Assembly (NCBI GenBank): GCA_041300525.1
Contig: JBGLNJ010000001.1
Coordinates: 3,038,001 to 3,102,000 of the forward strand
DNA: 64,000 bases
Direction of reading: 5' to 3'
Source of the DNA: JBGLNJ01 sp041300525
GTDB taxonomy: Bacteria; Chloroflexota; Anaerolineae; Fen-1058
Shown here: positions 43,311 to 51,701 of the stretch, in pieces
Numbering within the stretch: position 1 is the first letter of the stretch
Layout: each line of letters begins with the position of its first letter
Made by a program: the position numbers and the translations under genes
Notes under the pieces: model-generated
What the model was told of the DNA's origin: nothing
Seen by the model: the letters and a program-made list of their open reading frames with translations, nothing else
Database searches by the model: none

Positions 43311-44633
43311 CTACCGAGCGCCTTTGATCTGCTTGACGAACACGGTGCCCAAGATAAAGTACACCACGGCCACGAGGAAAATCACCGTGTAACCCAGGTT
43401 GGGGATGCTCTGCGCCTTGCCAACGCGTTGGAAATTGTCGAGCAGGAATCCGGCGATGGGCGTGGCAAGGACCTGCGGCAAGACCATCGCCACATGCCAC
43501 ACGCCCATGTCCTTGGCATAGTCGTCCATCGAGGGCAGAATGTCCGATGCCAGCGCCCAGTCCACGCTCTCATACGCGCCGTAGCCAAGCCCAAAGATCA
43601 CCCCCATCAACACGGCCAGCGTGAACGAGTGAAAAACGACGAACACGAGCGCCACTAATCCCATCAAGGCGCCGGCGAGATAGACCATGATCTTGCGGCC
43701 ATGCCGATCCGAGAGTATCCCGGCGGCCAGCGTGCTGACAATCGCGCCCAGCAGCAACGGCAGGAGAAAGAACGACACGGCCACTTCGGGCTTTTCGGCC
43801 ACCTGCCCCACCCCGGCCAAGATGAACGGCGCGCCGATCACATCGCCCAGATAATACTGGAGGAATTCTTGGACCGTAAAGATCCCCATGGTGACGAGCA
43901 TCCGCGTGAGGAACACCCAGGTGAAATCCGAGTGCTTGAACGGATCGTACAGCCCGCGCCAAAACTCGCCCCACTTGAACTGCCGCGTCACAGAGACATC
44001 CGGCTCCCGCACGCCCACGAGCGTGACCACCATCCCCAGCAGCATCACACCCATCAACAAAAAATAAATCCCGGTGATGCCGCCCAGCGCGTCCATCAAA
44101 AAGCCCATCACTCCGCCGGCAAACGTGCCCAACATCACCATCAGCCCCATCCAACCGGATGCCGCGCCGCGCTGTTCAGCAGGCACCAAGTCTGGGATGA
44201 GCGCGCTATAAGGCGCTGTGGCAATGTTGTTGAACAACTCGACAACGAGAAACGCCGCTGTCCAGCCTACGAGTGAATCCGGGCGACCCGGCTGGATGAG
44301 GTAAGCCAATCCAATAAGCCCAATGACATTGCCGAGCGTGCCGATGACGATCCACGGCTTGCGCCGCCCGCCCCCGAAACCGGGCAAGCGGATGCGATCC
44401 GAGAGCGCGCCAAACACCGGCGCGATGACCATGGAGATGAGCGCGCCAGCGCCCAGGACCAACCCGAGCGCGCTCCCCTTTGCGTCATTGCCCACCGCCG
44501 CCTTGATCTGGCTGGGCATGGTGACAAGCAAAATCGCCGTCCAGTGTACATTGGTGGCAAACCAGAAAAAGCTGAGCAAAATCTGCCGGAAGGTGGACAT
44601 GGGCGGACGAGCGGAGATAGAAGCGGATGTCAT
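43311..44633 (-). CDS. MFS transporter (SLC45/sugar-cation symporter-like)
   Basis: The 440-residue inner-membrane protein has 12 hydrophobic helices. APVFGALSDRIRLPGFGGGRRKPWIVIG is the loop 2-3 MFS motif with the GRRKP variant typical of sucrose/GPH-like carriers. PYSALIPDLVPAEQRGAASGWMG is the loop 4-5 signature of the same branch, and GILSDRHGRKIMVYLAGAL is the repeat in the second half. It is probably a sugar or glycoside:cation symporter; substrate is not determinable. It lies upstream of the nitrilase-like gene on the same strand and downstream of mogA after a 58-base gap. Confidence 0.88.
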   Translation of the reverse strand: MTSASISARPPMSTFRQILLSFFWFATNVHWTAILLVTMPSQIKAAVGNDAKGSALGLVLGAGALISMVIAPVFGALSDRIRLPGFGGGRRKPWIVIGTLGNVIGLIGLAYLIQPGRPDSLVGWTAAFLVVELFNNIATAPYSALIPDLVPAEQRGAASGWMGLMVMLGTFAGGVMGFLMDALGGITGIYFLLMGVMLLGMVVTLVGVREPDVSVTRQFKWGEFWRGLYDPFKHSDFTWVFLTRMLVTMGIFTVQEFLQYYLGDVIGAPFILAGVGQVAEKPEVAVSFFLLPLLLGAIVSTLAAGILSDRHGRKIMVYLAGALMGLVALVFVVFHSFTLAVLMGVIFGLGYGAYESVDWALASDILPSMDDYAKDMGVWHVAMVLPQVLATPIAGFLLDNFQRVGKAQSIPNLGYTVIFLVAVVYFILGTVFVKQIKGAR

Positions 44634-44691
44634 GGCGTTCTGTTCCTATCCACTAAACTCACCCTGCCGACTGGGTGAGTTCGTCATTGGA

Positions 44692-45198
44692 TCAGGCAGC
44701 GGCAAGCCGATGACCGTGTTCGCTGTCCGGCGACTCTTGCAGCAGCGCCACGGCGTGCGGGAGCGCCGGCATGACGATTTCCAGGTTCTCGCGGGCAGCT
44801 TGGGGACTGCCCGGCAGGTTGATGATGAGTGTGCGGCCACGAATGCCGCACACTGCGCGAGAGAGCATCGCGTGCATGGTCGTTCGCAGACTTGCGGCGC
44901 GCATGGCCTCGGCCAGCCCCGGCGCTTCACGCTCGATCACGCCGCGCGTGGCCTCGGGCGTCATGTCGCGCGGGCTAAAGCCGGTGCCCCCGGTGGTCAG
45001 AATCAAGTCAAGCCGCGCCTCGTCGGTCCAACCGGCGAGCATCGTCTGGATGGACAGCAATTCGTCCGGCACGATGCCCTCGCGCTCCACCATCCAGCCT
45101 TGCCGCTCGGCGATCTGTCGAAGCAACGGGCCGCTGGCGTCAGTGCGCTCGCCGCGCGCGCTGCGGTCACTCACGGTGAGAATCCCCACGCGAATCAA
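44692..45198 (-). CDS. mogA: MogA/MoaB-type molybdopterin biosynthesis protein
   Basis: The 168-residue protein belongs to the MoCF-binding family, which adenylylates molybdopterin before Mo insertion. The family signature is LTTGGTGFSPRDMTPEATRGVIERE (about residues 62-86); ILTVSDRSARGERTDASGP is at the N-terminus and IINLPGSPQAARENLEIVMPALPHA near the end. The TTG at 45198 is chosen because GGAGGAG lies about 7 bases upstream and it starts 4 bases after the upstream gene's stop. It is co-transcribed with the PHP-AlbA_2 gene. No other molybdenum gene is visible. Confidence 0.9.
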   Translation of the reverse strand: MIRVGILTVSDRSARGERTDASGPLLRQIAERQGWMVEREGIVPDELLSIQTMLAGWTDEARLDLILTTGGTGFSPRDMTPEATRGVIEREAPGLAEAMRAASLRTTMHAMLSRAVCGIRGRTLIINLPGSPQAARENLEIVMPALPHAVALLQESPDSEHGHRLAAA

Positions 45199-45202
45199 CG
45201 CG

Positions 45203-46963
45203 TTACTCCTCCAACCCGACGACCTTCCTCCACTCGCCGTGAATTCCATCGTCGGTGACGCCATAGTAAACGCGCAACCGTCCCTCCGGCAATCGCTGCA
45301 CCAGGTCATAGCGTGTTTTGCCGGCGCGCTTGGAGCTATCCAACATTCCGAGGTCGCCGCGCCAGGCCACTTTATCCAACTCGATCTGGCCTAATCCAGA
45401 CTGGCTCTCGTTCTGGCTGATGGCATAGTGCCACAGGTTGCGCGCCGATTTGCGTGTGACGTTCTGAACCACGCTGCCGTTCCGCAGATCGCGCATGGTG
45501 TGATACCGCATGCCGCCCCGCTCTTCGGTCGCCACGATTTCCACGCCGGTCCGTGGCGGCGAGACGAGTCCCTCCGGCGAGGGTGTGGCTTCGCTATCGG
45601 CCGGCGCCGGCTCGACGGGCACAGCTTCGGGCAATGCCACGGGGGCCGGCGCGGCAGTGTGCCTCCGGACGAGTTGGACGATCTCGTCGCGCACGGCCAG
45701 ATTCGTCTCGGCCTCGGCGCGCACGTAAATCTTGTTGTCCTCAATCGCATACGGCACATCGTCGCCGCGCGGCACGATGAGCCGAACGATTTTCACGCCT
45801 TCGGTCTCTTGCGTGTCCACCGCCACATCCAGGCTGGGCGTGATCTTTTGCTGGACGGCGCTGCGCAAAATTTCCACCGCCTTGTTCGGATTGTCCACGC
45901 TGACCGGGCGAGCCTTGGGATCGTCCGGCAAGCCCACATAGATCGTCCCGCCGTTCGTATTGGCGAACGCGCACACGTCGGCGATGATGGCGTCCAAGCG
46001 CCCGCCGCGCTGCGCGTACCCGGTGTGAAACGACTGGACAATATTGGGGCCTTCTTCGCGCGCGGCGTGGATATGGTCAAAGGGCGCCTGCGTGGGGCGA
46101 TAAGGGCGGCTGCGCGCAAAATCCTTGCTCAGGAACAATTCCTTGAGCGATTGAAAACTGACTTCCGGCAGCAGCACCTCGGTCACCCGGTCGCCCACGC
46201 CCAGGTTCTTGATATTCTTGACATCCCGCACCAGGCGGTGCGAGTCGCTGCCTTGAATGCAGTGCATCCGACGCGGGTACTCGGGCTTGGAGCCATTAAA
46301 GAATGCCGCGGTTGACCGGCGGCTCTTGCTCTCCAGGTCTGTCACTTCGAGCGCGTGCAGGTGCTCGTCTTGGGTATAAGCTATCTTGGTCTGGCCCGAA
46401 AGCGCGCCGATGGTGGCAACGCCGTGCGTCGAGTTGGCATGCGCGGCGATCACCAGCCCGCCCGCCTCGTCAATCAAGCGGTACGCCGTCAGCACATCCG
46501 AAGTCGCGCCGACCTCGCCGCTGCCGCCGTCGAGCCTGTCCGCCGGGACGTTGAGCGTCAGCAAAATATGTTCGATTTCGCGGACGGTCATCGTTTCCGG
46601 AAAGATGCCGAGGATATGGAACCCAAACGTCGCCGTAAACTCGAACGCCGGCAGCACCAACACCTTTTGGCGCAGCCGGCGGTACTCGTCCAATTGGCGT
46701 TTCTCGTCGGGGCGCAAGCGGCTCAACCGTTCCAGCAGCTCGAGCTGCTCGATTTCGGAGAGCATCGCGGCATACCCGGCAATCGAGTTGTGGTCGGTGA
46801 ACGCAAGAATATCCAGGCCGCGCGTCTCGGCCTTTTGCAGGAGGTCCAGATACGAGACGCCCTGCTCCTGAAAATCAACCGAGGCGGGAGTGTGAAGGTG
46901 CAAATCCATCCGCCTCCACTGCCGTTGGGTGTCTTTGGTCTTTGGTTTTCGCTTGGCTGTCAA
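45203..46963 (-). CDS. PHP phosphoesterase fused to an AlbA_2 (Schlafen-type) domain
   Basis: The 586-residue protein has an N-terminal PHP domain (residues about 18-290) with all metal-ligand motifs: MDLHLHTPASVD, LAFTDHNS, the Glu in PAFEFTATFGFHILG, VIAAHANS and QGSDSH. An AlbA_2/Schlafen-like domain follows (about 310-435): DVCAFANTNGGTIYVGLPDD, then IYVRAEAETNLAVRDEIVQLV. A Pro/Ala linker leads to an unassigned C-terminal domain of about 100 residues containing VTRKSARNLWHYAI. PHP domains are phosphoesterases or nucleases; AlbA_2 domains bind nucleic acid and occur in defence and RNA-cleaving proteins. An RNA/DNA-processing role is inference. It is co-transcribed with mogA. Confidence 0.82.
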   Translation of the reverse strand: MTAKRKPKTKDTQRQWRRMDLHLHTPASVDFQEQGVSYLDLLQKAETRGLDILAFTDHNSIAGYAAMLSEIEQLELLERLSRLRPDEKRQLDEYRRLRQKVLVLPAFEFTATFGFHILGIFPETMTVREIEHILLTLNVPADRLDGGSGEVGATSDVLTAYRLIDEAGGLVIAAHANSTHGVATIGALSGQTKIAYTQDEHLHALEVTDLESKSRRSTAAFFNGSKPEYPRRMHCIQGSDSHRLVRDVKNIKNLGVGDRVTEVLLPEVSFQSLKELFLSKDFARSRPYRPTQAPFDHIHAAREEGPNIVQSFHTGYAQRGGRLDAIIADVCAFANTNGGTIYVGLPDDPKARPVSVDNPNKAVEILRSAVQQKITPSLDVAVDTQETEGVKIVRLIVPRGDDVPYAIEDNKIYVRAEAETNLAVRDEIVQLVRRHTAAPAPVALPEAVPVEPAPADSEATPSPEGLVSPPRTGVEIVATEERGGMRYHTMRDLRNGSVVQNVTRKSARNLWHYAISQNESQSGLGQIELDKVAWRGDLGMLDSSKRAGKTRYDLVQRLPEGRLRVYYGVTDDGIHGEWRKVVGLEE

Positions 46964-46990
46964 TGTTCTAGTCCAGTGTCACTAGTCCGG

Positions 46991-47053
46991 TAGTCAAGTA
47001 GTCGGATAGTCGAGCAGTTGGGTTAGACTATTCGACTACGAGACTACTTGACT
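46991..47053. repeat. Inverted (TAGTCNNN) octamer repeats forming a long hairpin
   Basis: On the plus strand TAGTCCGG, TAGTCAAG, TAGTCGGA and TAGTCGAG lie in tandem just before and within the left arm. The same octamer family runs on the minus strand through TAGTCAAA, TAGTCAAG, TAGTCTCG and TAGTCGAA. The arms 46992-47013 and 47032-47053 pair over 22 bp with one 3-base mismatch. The hairpin reaches into the stop codon of the response-regulator gene and may end its transcript. Confidence 0.85.
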
Positions 47054-47405
47054 ATTTGACTAATTGCTTGATATTGGCTAACAACACGCCCGGGCTATAT
47101 GGCTTGAGCATGAACATCTCCGCGCCAGCTTGCAGACATTCATCTTTGGCATCCAGCCCGGAAACGATGATGATGGGGATAGACTTGAGCGCCGGGTCTG
47201 CCTTGAGCGTTTCCAAGATGCCCAAAGTCTCGACCTGGCCCAGGTGCAAATCCATCACCACCAAATCGGGTTGGTTCCGGCGCACCGTATCCACTACAGT
47301 CTCCGGGCGCGGAGCCGACAAAGCCTGATACCCTTCCAGCTCCAAGAGCGTCTGGAGCAGGCGAGCCATCGGCTGGTCATCTTCGACAATCAGGATGGTT
47401 GACAA
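47052..47405 (-). CDS. Single-domain response regulator (receiver)
   Basis: The 117-residue receiver has acidic residues in TILIVEDDQPMA, the phospho-acceptor Asp in DLVVMDLHLGQ (about residue 52), a Ser in place of Thr in IIIVSGLDA, and the Lys in MFMLKPYSPG. There is no output domain. The TTG at 47405 is chosen because AAAGGGGG lies 8 bases upstream; a GTG at 47438 would add 11 residues. It is co-oriented with the PHP-AlbA_2 gene, but the octamer hairpin separates them. It resembles the receiver at 24525. Confidence 0.88.
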   Translation of the reverse strand: MSTILIVEDDQPMARLLQTLLELEGYQALSAPRPETVVDTVRRNQPDLVVMDLHLGQVETLGILETLKADPALKSIPIIIVSGLDAKDECLQAGAEMFMLKPYSPGVLLANIKQLVK

Positions 47406-47434
47406 GGTTGTCCCCCTTTGCGTCGGCCTATGCC

Positions 47435-47777
47435 TCACGCTTTTTTCGCGCGAGCTTTGGCCGCGCGCTTGTCGCCCGTTCGGCTGAGCTCACGTCGAAG
47501 CCGGGCGGCGGGACGTTTGCCGGGCCTCTCGGCCCGCAACGCCGCTTCAAAGACTTGGTCCACACAATCGGCCAGGATGAACTTTATCGAGTCGCGCACT
47601 TCTTGCGGGATGTCGTCCAAGTCTTTTTCGTTGCGTTTGGGCAGGATGACGGTCTTGACTCCGACGCGGTGAGCGGCCAGCACTTTTTCCTTGAGGCCGC
47701 CGATGGGCAGCACCTGCCCGCGCAGCGTGATCTCGCCCGTCATCGCCACGTCGTCGCGCACAGGGCGGCCGGTGATG
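47435..47777 (-). pseudogene. lon: C-terminal fragment of Lon protease
   Basis: About 110 residues of the proteolytic domain are present: TGRPVRDDVAMTGEITLRGQVLPIGGLKEKVLAAHRVGVKTVILPKRNEKDL. The catalytic Lys is in GGLKEKV; the catalytic Ser segment, which should lie about 40 residues earlier, is lost. Lon is the ATP-dependent AAA+ protease of the cytosol. The gene is cut at about 47777, where the sequence becomes a DinB gene. The tail is Arg/Lys/Ala-rich (GDKRAAKARAKKA) and natural. Confidence 0.88.
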
Positions 47778-48171
47778 TGCCGTGATTAGCCACATGGAGA
47801 AGCACTTGCCACAATACAAGATCTTTGTCTTCTCCATCTGCGAATGGTTTTTCGAATAACATCTCGTCCCGCAATTTTTCAAGATAATCGCGCATATTTT
47901 GTTCAACGCTGTCCCAGTGTGCACGAATGATTTTCCTATCGTCAAAGGTAGCGGGATTAAACGGTTTTGGGTTTTCGACTCCTCGCAATCCGCTAAACCA
48001 TGTATCATCAACACTCATAAGATGAACGGTTTGGTCTCGAACAGACCCATGAGAGTAGTTCACATCTTGCGTGAACTGTTCATAGGATAGTGGAGCGATA
48101 CAAATATCCCATATCTTGCGGTTTTCAGTAAAGTGATAATTGTAGAAATGGCGAAAGGCATTTGCATTCAT
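47778..48171 (-). CDS. DinB/YfiT-like four-helix protein, 3'-truncated
   Basis: About 131 residues are authentic. The pattern is FRHFYNYHFTENRKIWDICIAPLSYEQFTQDV, SVRDQTVHLMSVDDTWFSGLRG and DLVLWQVLLHVANHGT. It matches the DinB superfamily, which has three metal-binding His residues; two are in the visible part (VHLMS and the helix at HVANHG). The third, in the lost QHR segment, falls at the junction at about 47777. Members are metal-dependent thiol transferases or have unknown roles. The gene is AT-richer than its neighbours. The ATG at 48171 has GAGGAG 12 bases upstream; ATG 48207 is an alternative. Confidence 0.72.
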
Positions 48172-48203
48172 GTTGTAACTTACTCCTCTGTATGCGCCCA
48201 ACA

Positions 48204-51200
48204 TCATTTGACCGGCGCGAACTTTAGAATCCGTGATAGCCCGGCGTCGGAAACATAGATGTTGCCGTCGCCGTCCACCGCGACGCCGGTGGGCAACTGG
48301 AAACTCTTGTCGTCCGTGCCAATGTCGCCGAACGTCGCCTTGAACGTCCCGTCCGGCCCAAACACCAGCACGCGGAAGCCGGTTGGGTCAACCGTGTAGA
48401 CGTTGCCGTCCTTGTCTGCTGCCACGTAGGGTTTGTTCGTCACCGATTGGTCGAGCCAGCCCTTGACTTCCCACTGGCGGACCGGTTGCCCGTCGGGGGC
48501 GAGCACCTGGATGCGTTGATTCCACGTGTCGTTCACCACCAGGTTGCCATTCGGGTCAACTGCCACGCCCACCGGCTCGTCGAGTTGGCCCGGCTGGACG
48601 CCGGCGCCTCCGAACTGCGTGATGAACTCGCCGTCCGCGCTAAACACCTCGATGCGTTTGTTGCCGGTGTCGGTGACGTAGACTCGCCCACCTTTGTCCA
48701 CCGCCACGCCGCGCGGCCCCCAGAAAATGCCGCCTTGCCCGCCAATGTCTGTCTGGCCGGGCGTGCCCCACATCTTTATGAATTTGCCGTTCGGGTCGAG
48801 CTTTTGGATGCGGTGATTCCACGTGTCGGCCACGTACACGCTGCCGTCCGGCCCAACCGCCACGCCCCACGGCTCATTAAACGTGCCCGGCTCTGGATTG
48901 GCATTGGTCGGCCCGCTAAAGGTACCAAATGCTAACAGGAACTTGCCCGAAGCGTCAAATTTTTGGATGCGGTGATTGTTGCTGTCGGCCACGTACAAGC
49001 TGCCATCCGGCGCAACGGCCAGCCCGTGCGGCGCGGTCAACTGACCCTGCGCGTTGCCTGGCTCGCCAATGATCTGAGCGGCGGCAATGTCGCGCTGGCC
49101 CTTGAGATACGGGTCAACCGGGAGTTGCGCCACCGGAGCCGGCCCGATGTGCTGATCCCACATCTGGTTCGAGATGTCTTTGCGCACGTACAAGCGAAAG
49201 TCGTGCACCAGCGGCCAACTGTCTAACGTGTGCTTGCTTGTGGTCAACTCGTCGTAGAGCTTGAAATCGCGGCTCAGCCAGATGTCCCAGATGGCCTGGC
49301 GCATCTTGCCGTTGGTGACTGCCGCGACAACCTCGTCCCACGTGATGGATTTGCCGCTCTTGCCCTTATAATCTTCCATCGGCCACCAGATGAGCCGATA
49401 GGTGAACTTGTCGTACTTGTCGCCCAGGATCGGATCAACGGTGCCCCACGTGGCCGAGCCGGCGACGACGACCGGCACGTTGAGCTGGTCGCGCGTCGGG
49501 GTGGCGGGCAGGAGCGCGGCATTGGGATAGTCGCGCAGGTACCAACTGAACGGCCACGACGAGTCCGGGTCGTAGGCCATCTTGAGTGCGCGCTCACCGG
49601 CAGTGCGCCGGCTGATGTCCTCGATCTGGCTCATGGCGAGCTTGACGCCGGCGCCGCCGTGCGCGTACACGCCGTATTCGGTCGGATAGTCATAGTTGAT
49701 ATAGTTCCACCGCCACGCCGTCCGCAGGGTGAGCGCGGCCAGCAGCGCCAGCGCCGCCAGCCCGACGAGGGCCGCGCTCTTGCTCCAGCCCACCTTGGGC
49801 ACGATGATCACCAGCGCGACCAACGCGCCGAGGCAGACGACGAACGACGAGAACCACTGGCCGGCGGCGGTGAGCTGCGTCAGTTCTTTGCCCTGGAACG
49901 CGCCGGCCTGCACTGCGCCGATCATGCTGGCAAAAGCGATCACGAACAGCGGCGCGAGGAGCGCAATGACCCACCCGCGCGCCAGGGCCTTCCAATCGAG
50001 CCGCTCAAAGACCCGGCCCAGGAAATGCCCCGAGATCAAAATCATCGGCAGCGCAAAATAGGTTGTGAGCCACGGCATCTTTTCGCCCGCGTAGGAAAAC
50101 GTCACCCAGGTCAAGCCGAGCCAGTAAACCAGGAACAACACAAAGAGCGCCATCTCGTGTTCCAGGCGCGCGGCTTCCGGTGCTTCCTCTGGCTCCGGGA
50201 CCGACTCGCGCCCCTGATCGCGCACGGTTTTCGATTCGGCGCCAAGTGGGGTCGGGACGGGGAACCTGAACCCCTGCACGAAATAGACGACGACCGCGAG
50301 ACTGCTGACGATGAGGGGCAGATATTCATAGAGGGGAACGAGGAGCACGTAATAGTATGTGGGCTGACTGCCACGCTGCACACCCTGCTGCGCCAGCCAA
50401 TAGCCCAGGCTGCCGATCATGCCCGACGCCAGACCGGCGCCGTTGGTAAAGACCGTCGTGAACAGCGTGACGAAAATGCCGTACCAGATGCCGGCTGAGA
50501 TGAGGAAGCGTCGCCAGTTCCACCACACGCCCAGCGCGATGGAAACCGCCAGGAACGGCATAAAGATCCCGCCGGAGCGCACGATGCCGGCTGTCCCATA
50601 GTCCACCGGATCGAATCCGGCCAGATTGATCGCCAGGGGTGAAGCTGCCGGAAGATAAAAGATGACCAGCAAGATTGCCAAGTCAAGCGCCGGCACGTCG
50701 CGGATCGAGCCGGGCATCAGCGCGCGCAGCAAGCCATACGCCGCCGCCCCCAAGATCGCGCCAATCACGCCCATAATCACCAGGTTGAGAAAAATCTCCA
50801 GGTTGGTGAGCACAGGCGGCGCGACGGCCGGCGCGCCTGCTATCACCGCAGGCGTTGGCCCCAGCCCGCGCGTGATCAGATACGCGGACTCGATCACGGT
50901 GCCCACGACCAGGATGCCCAACACGCCGGTTACGGTGATCATTAATCGGGACAGACCGTCCAATCCCCAGCCCCGCGAGCGAATCACGCCGACCGCGGCC
51001 AGCAGCGCCAGGAACGATCCAAAGATGCCGGTGTAAATGAAAGAGACTTCCATGGAGGCGAGAAACAACGCGCTGGCTGCTACCAGGAGATACAGCCACC
51101 TTTCTCTTTTGTCGCGCAGGTAGGCAAACATCGCCCACACAGTGAGCATGATCCAGACGATGTCATAGCTTTCATCGCGGATGTAGCGCGCGTGGTATAG

Positions 51201-51608
51201 GACCATGGGCGAGATGAGCAGCATGAACGACGTGACCAGCGCGCCGGTGCGGCCCAGCCAGCGCCGCAGCGTCCACGGCAACCAGATCAATGCAACGCCG
51301 AACACGGCTGTGCTGATGCGCGCGGTAAAGTCGTCCGCGCCGAACAGAGAATAGATCAGCGCATTGATGTGGAACAGGAACGGCCCGTGCATCAGCGGCG
51401 TGTGTTGAAAGCCGCGCCCCACGTAGAGCAGCCACGAAAAATACGTGTGCAGGCTTTCGTCGTGGCTCATCACCCGGTCGCCCAAGCGCCAAAAGCGCGT
51501 CAAGAGGGCGGCCAGCGTGAACAAGAGATACAGGCCCTTTTCCGCGTCGAGTTTCAACGCGGCGACGAGAGGAGTGTCGAGAAATGAAGTCTTGGATTCG
51601 TTAATCAT
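48204..51608 (-). CDS. Agl23-like (TIGR03663) membrane protein fused to an NHL beta-propeller
   Basis: The 1134-residue protein has an N-terminal half of about 14 hydrophobic helices with the family start LTRFWRLGDRVMSHDESLHTYFSW, LMHGPFLFHINALIYSLFG and SPMVLYHARYIRDESYD. This belongs to the GT39/PMT-like group called flippase-associated Agl23 (TIGR03663). A soluble region follows. The last 290 residues form an NHL propeller with six copies of a pattern like PHGLAVAPDGSLYVADSNNHRIQKFD. Membrane glycosyltransferase-like plus extracellular propeller suggests protein or lipid glycosylation at the outer face. Its last stop codon is near the DinB start. ATG 51608 is chosen as the family start. 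Confidence 0.82.
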   Translation of the reverse strand: MINESKTSFLDTPLVAALKLDAEKGLYLLFTLAALLTRFWRLGDRVMSHDESLHTYFSWLLYVGRGFQHTPLMHGPFLFHINALIYSLFGADDFTARISTAVFGVALIWLPWTLRRWLGRTGALVTSFMLLISPMVLYHARYIRDESYDIVWIMLTVWAMFAYLRDKRERWLYLLVAASALFLASMEVSFIYTGIFGSFLALLAAVGVIRSRGWGLDGLSRLMITVTGVLGILVVGTVIESAYLITRGLGPTPAVIAGAPAVAPPVLTNLEIFLNLVIMGVIGAILGAAAYGLLRALMPGSIRDVPALDLAILLVIFYLPAASPLAINLAGFDPVDYGTAGIVRSGGIFMPFLAVSIALGVWWNWRRFLISAGIWYGIFVTLFTTVFTNGAGLASGMIGSLGYWLAQQGVQRGSQPTYYYVLLVPLYEYLPLIVSSLAVVVYFVQGFRFPVPTPLGAESKTVRDQGRESVPEPEEAPEAARLEHEMALFVLFLVYWLGLTWVTFSYAGEKMPWLTTYFALPMILISGHFLGRVFERLDWKALARGWVIALLAPLFVIAFASMIGAVQAGAFQGKELTQLTAAGQWFSSFVVCLGALVALVIIVPKVGWSKSAALVGLAALALLAALTLRTAWRWNYINYDYPTEYGVYAHGGAGVKLAMSQIEDISRRTAGERALKMAYDPDSSWPFSWYLRDYPNAALLPATPTRDQLNVPVVVAGSATWGTVDPILGDKYDKFTYRLIWWPMEDYKGKSGKSITWDEVVAAVTNGKMRQAIWDIWLSRDFKLYDELTTSKHTLDSWPLVHDFRLYVRKDISNQMWDQHIGPAPVAQLPVDPYLKGQRDIAAAQIIGEPGNAQGQLTAPHGLAVAPDGSLYVADSNNHRIQKFDASGKFLLAFGTFSGPTNANPEPGTFNEPWGVAVGPDGSVYVADTWNHRIQKLDPNGKFIKMWGTPGQTDIGGQGGIFWGPRGVAVDKGGRVYVTDTGNKRIEVFSADGEFITQFGGAGVQPGQLDEPVGVAVDPNGNLVVNDTWNQRIQVLAPDGQPVRQWEVKGWLDQSVTNKPYVAADKDGNVYTVDPTGFRVLVFGPDGTFKATFGDIGTDDKSFQLPTGVAVDGDGNIYVSDAGLSRILKFAPVK

Positions 51609-51652
51609 CGGCTTGTTCTCACTAGGATGGTTTCTCCCTCTCCTACCCCTTG

Positions 51653-51683
51653 CCCCTCCCTCTCCCATTGGGAGAGGGAGGGG
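51653..51683. terminator. Perfect 14-bp hairpin between the two Agl23-like genes
   Basis: The arms CCCCTCCCTCTCCC and GGGAGAGGGAGGGG have a 3-nt loop (ATT). The run then continues as another G/A-rich stretch. It is a common intergenic terminator/repeat form. Confidence 0.75.
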
Positions 51684-51701
51684 GTTGGGGGAGGGAGAGG
51701 G

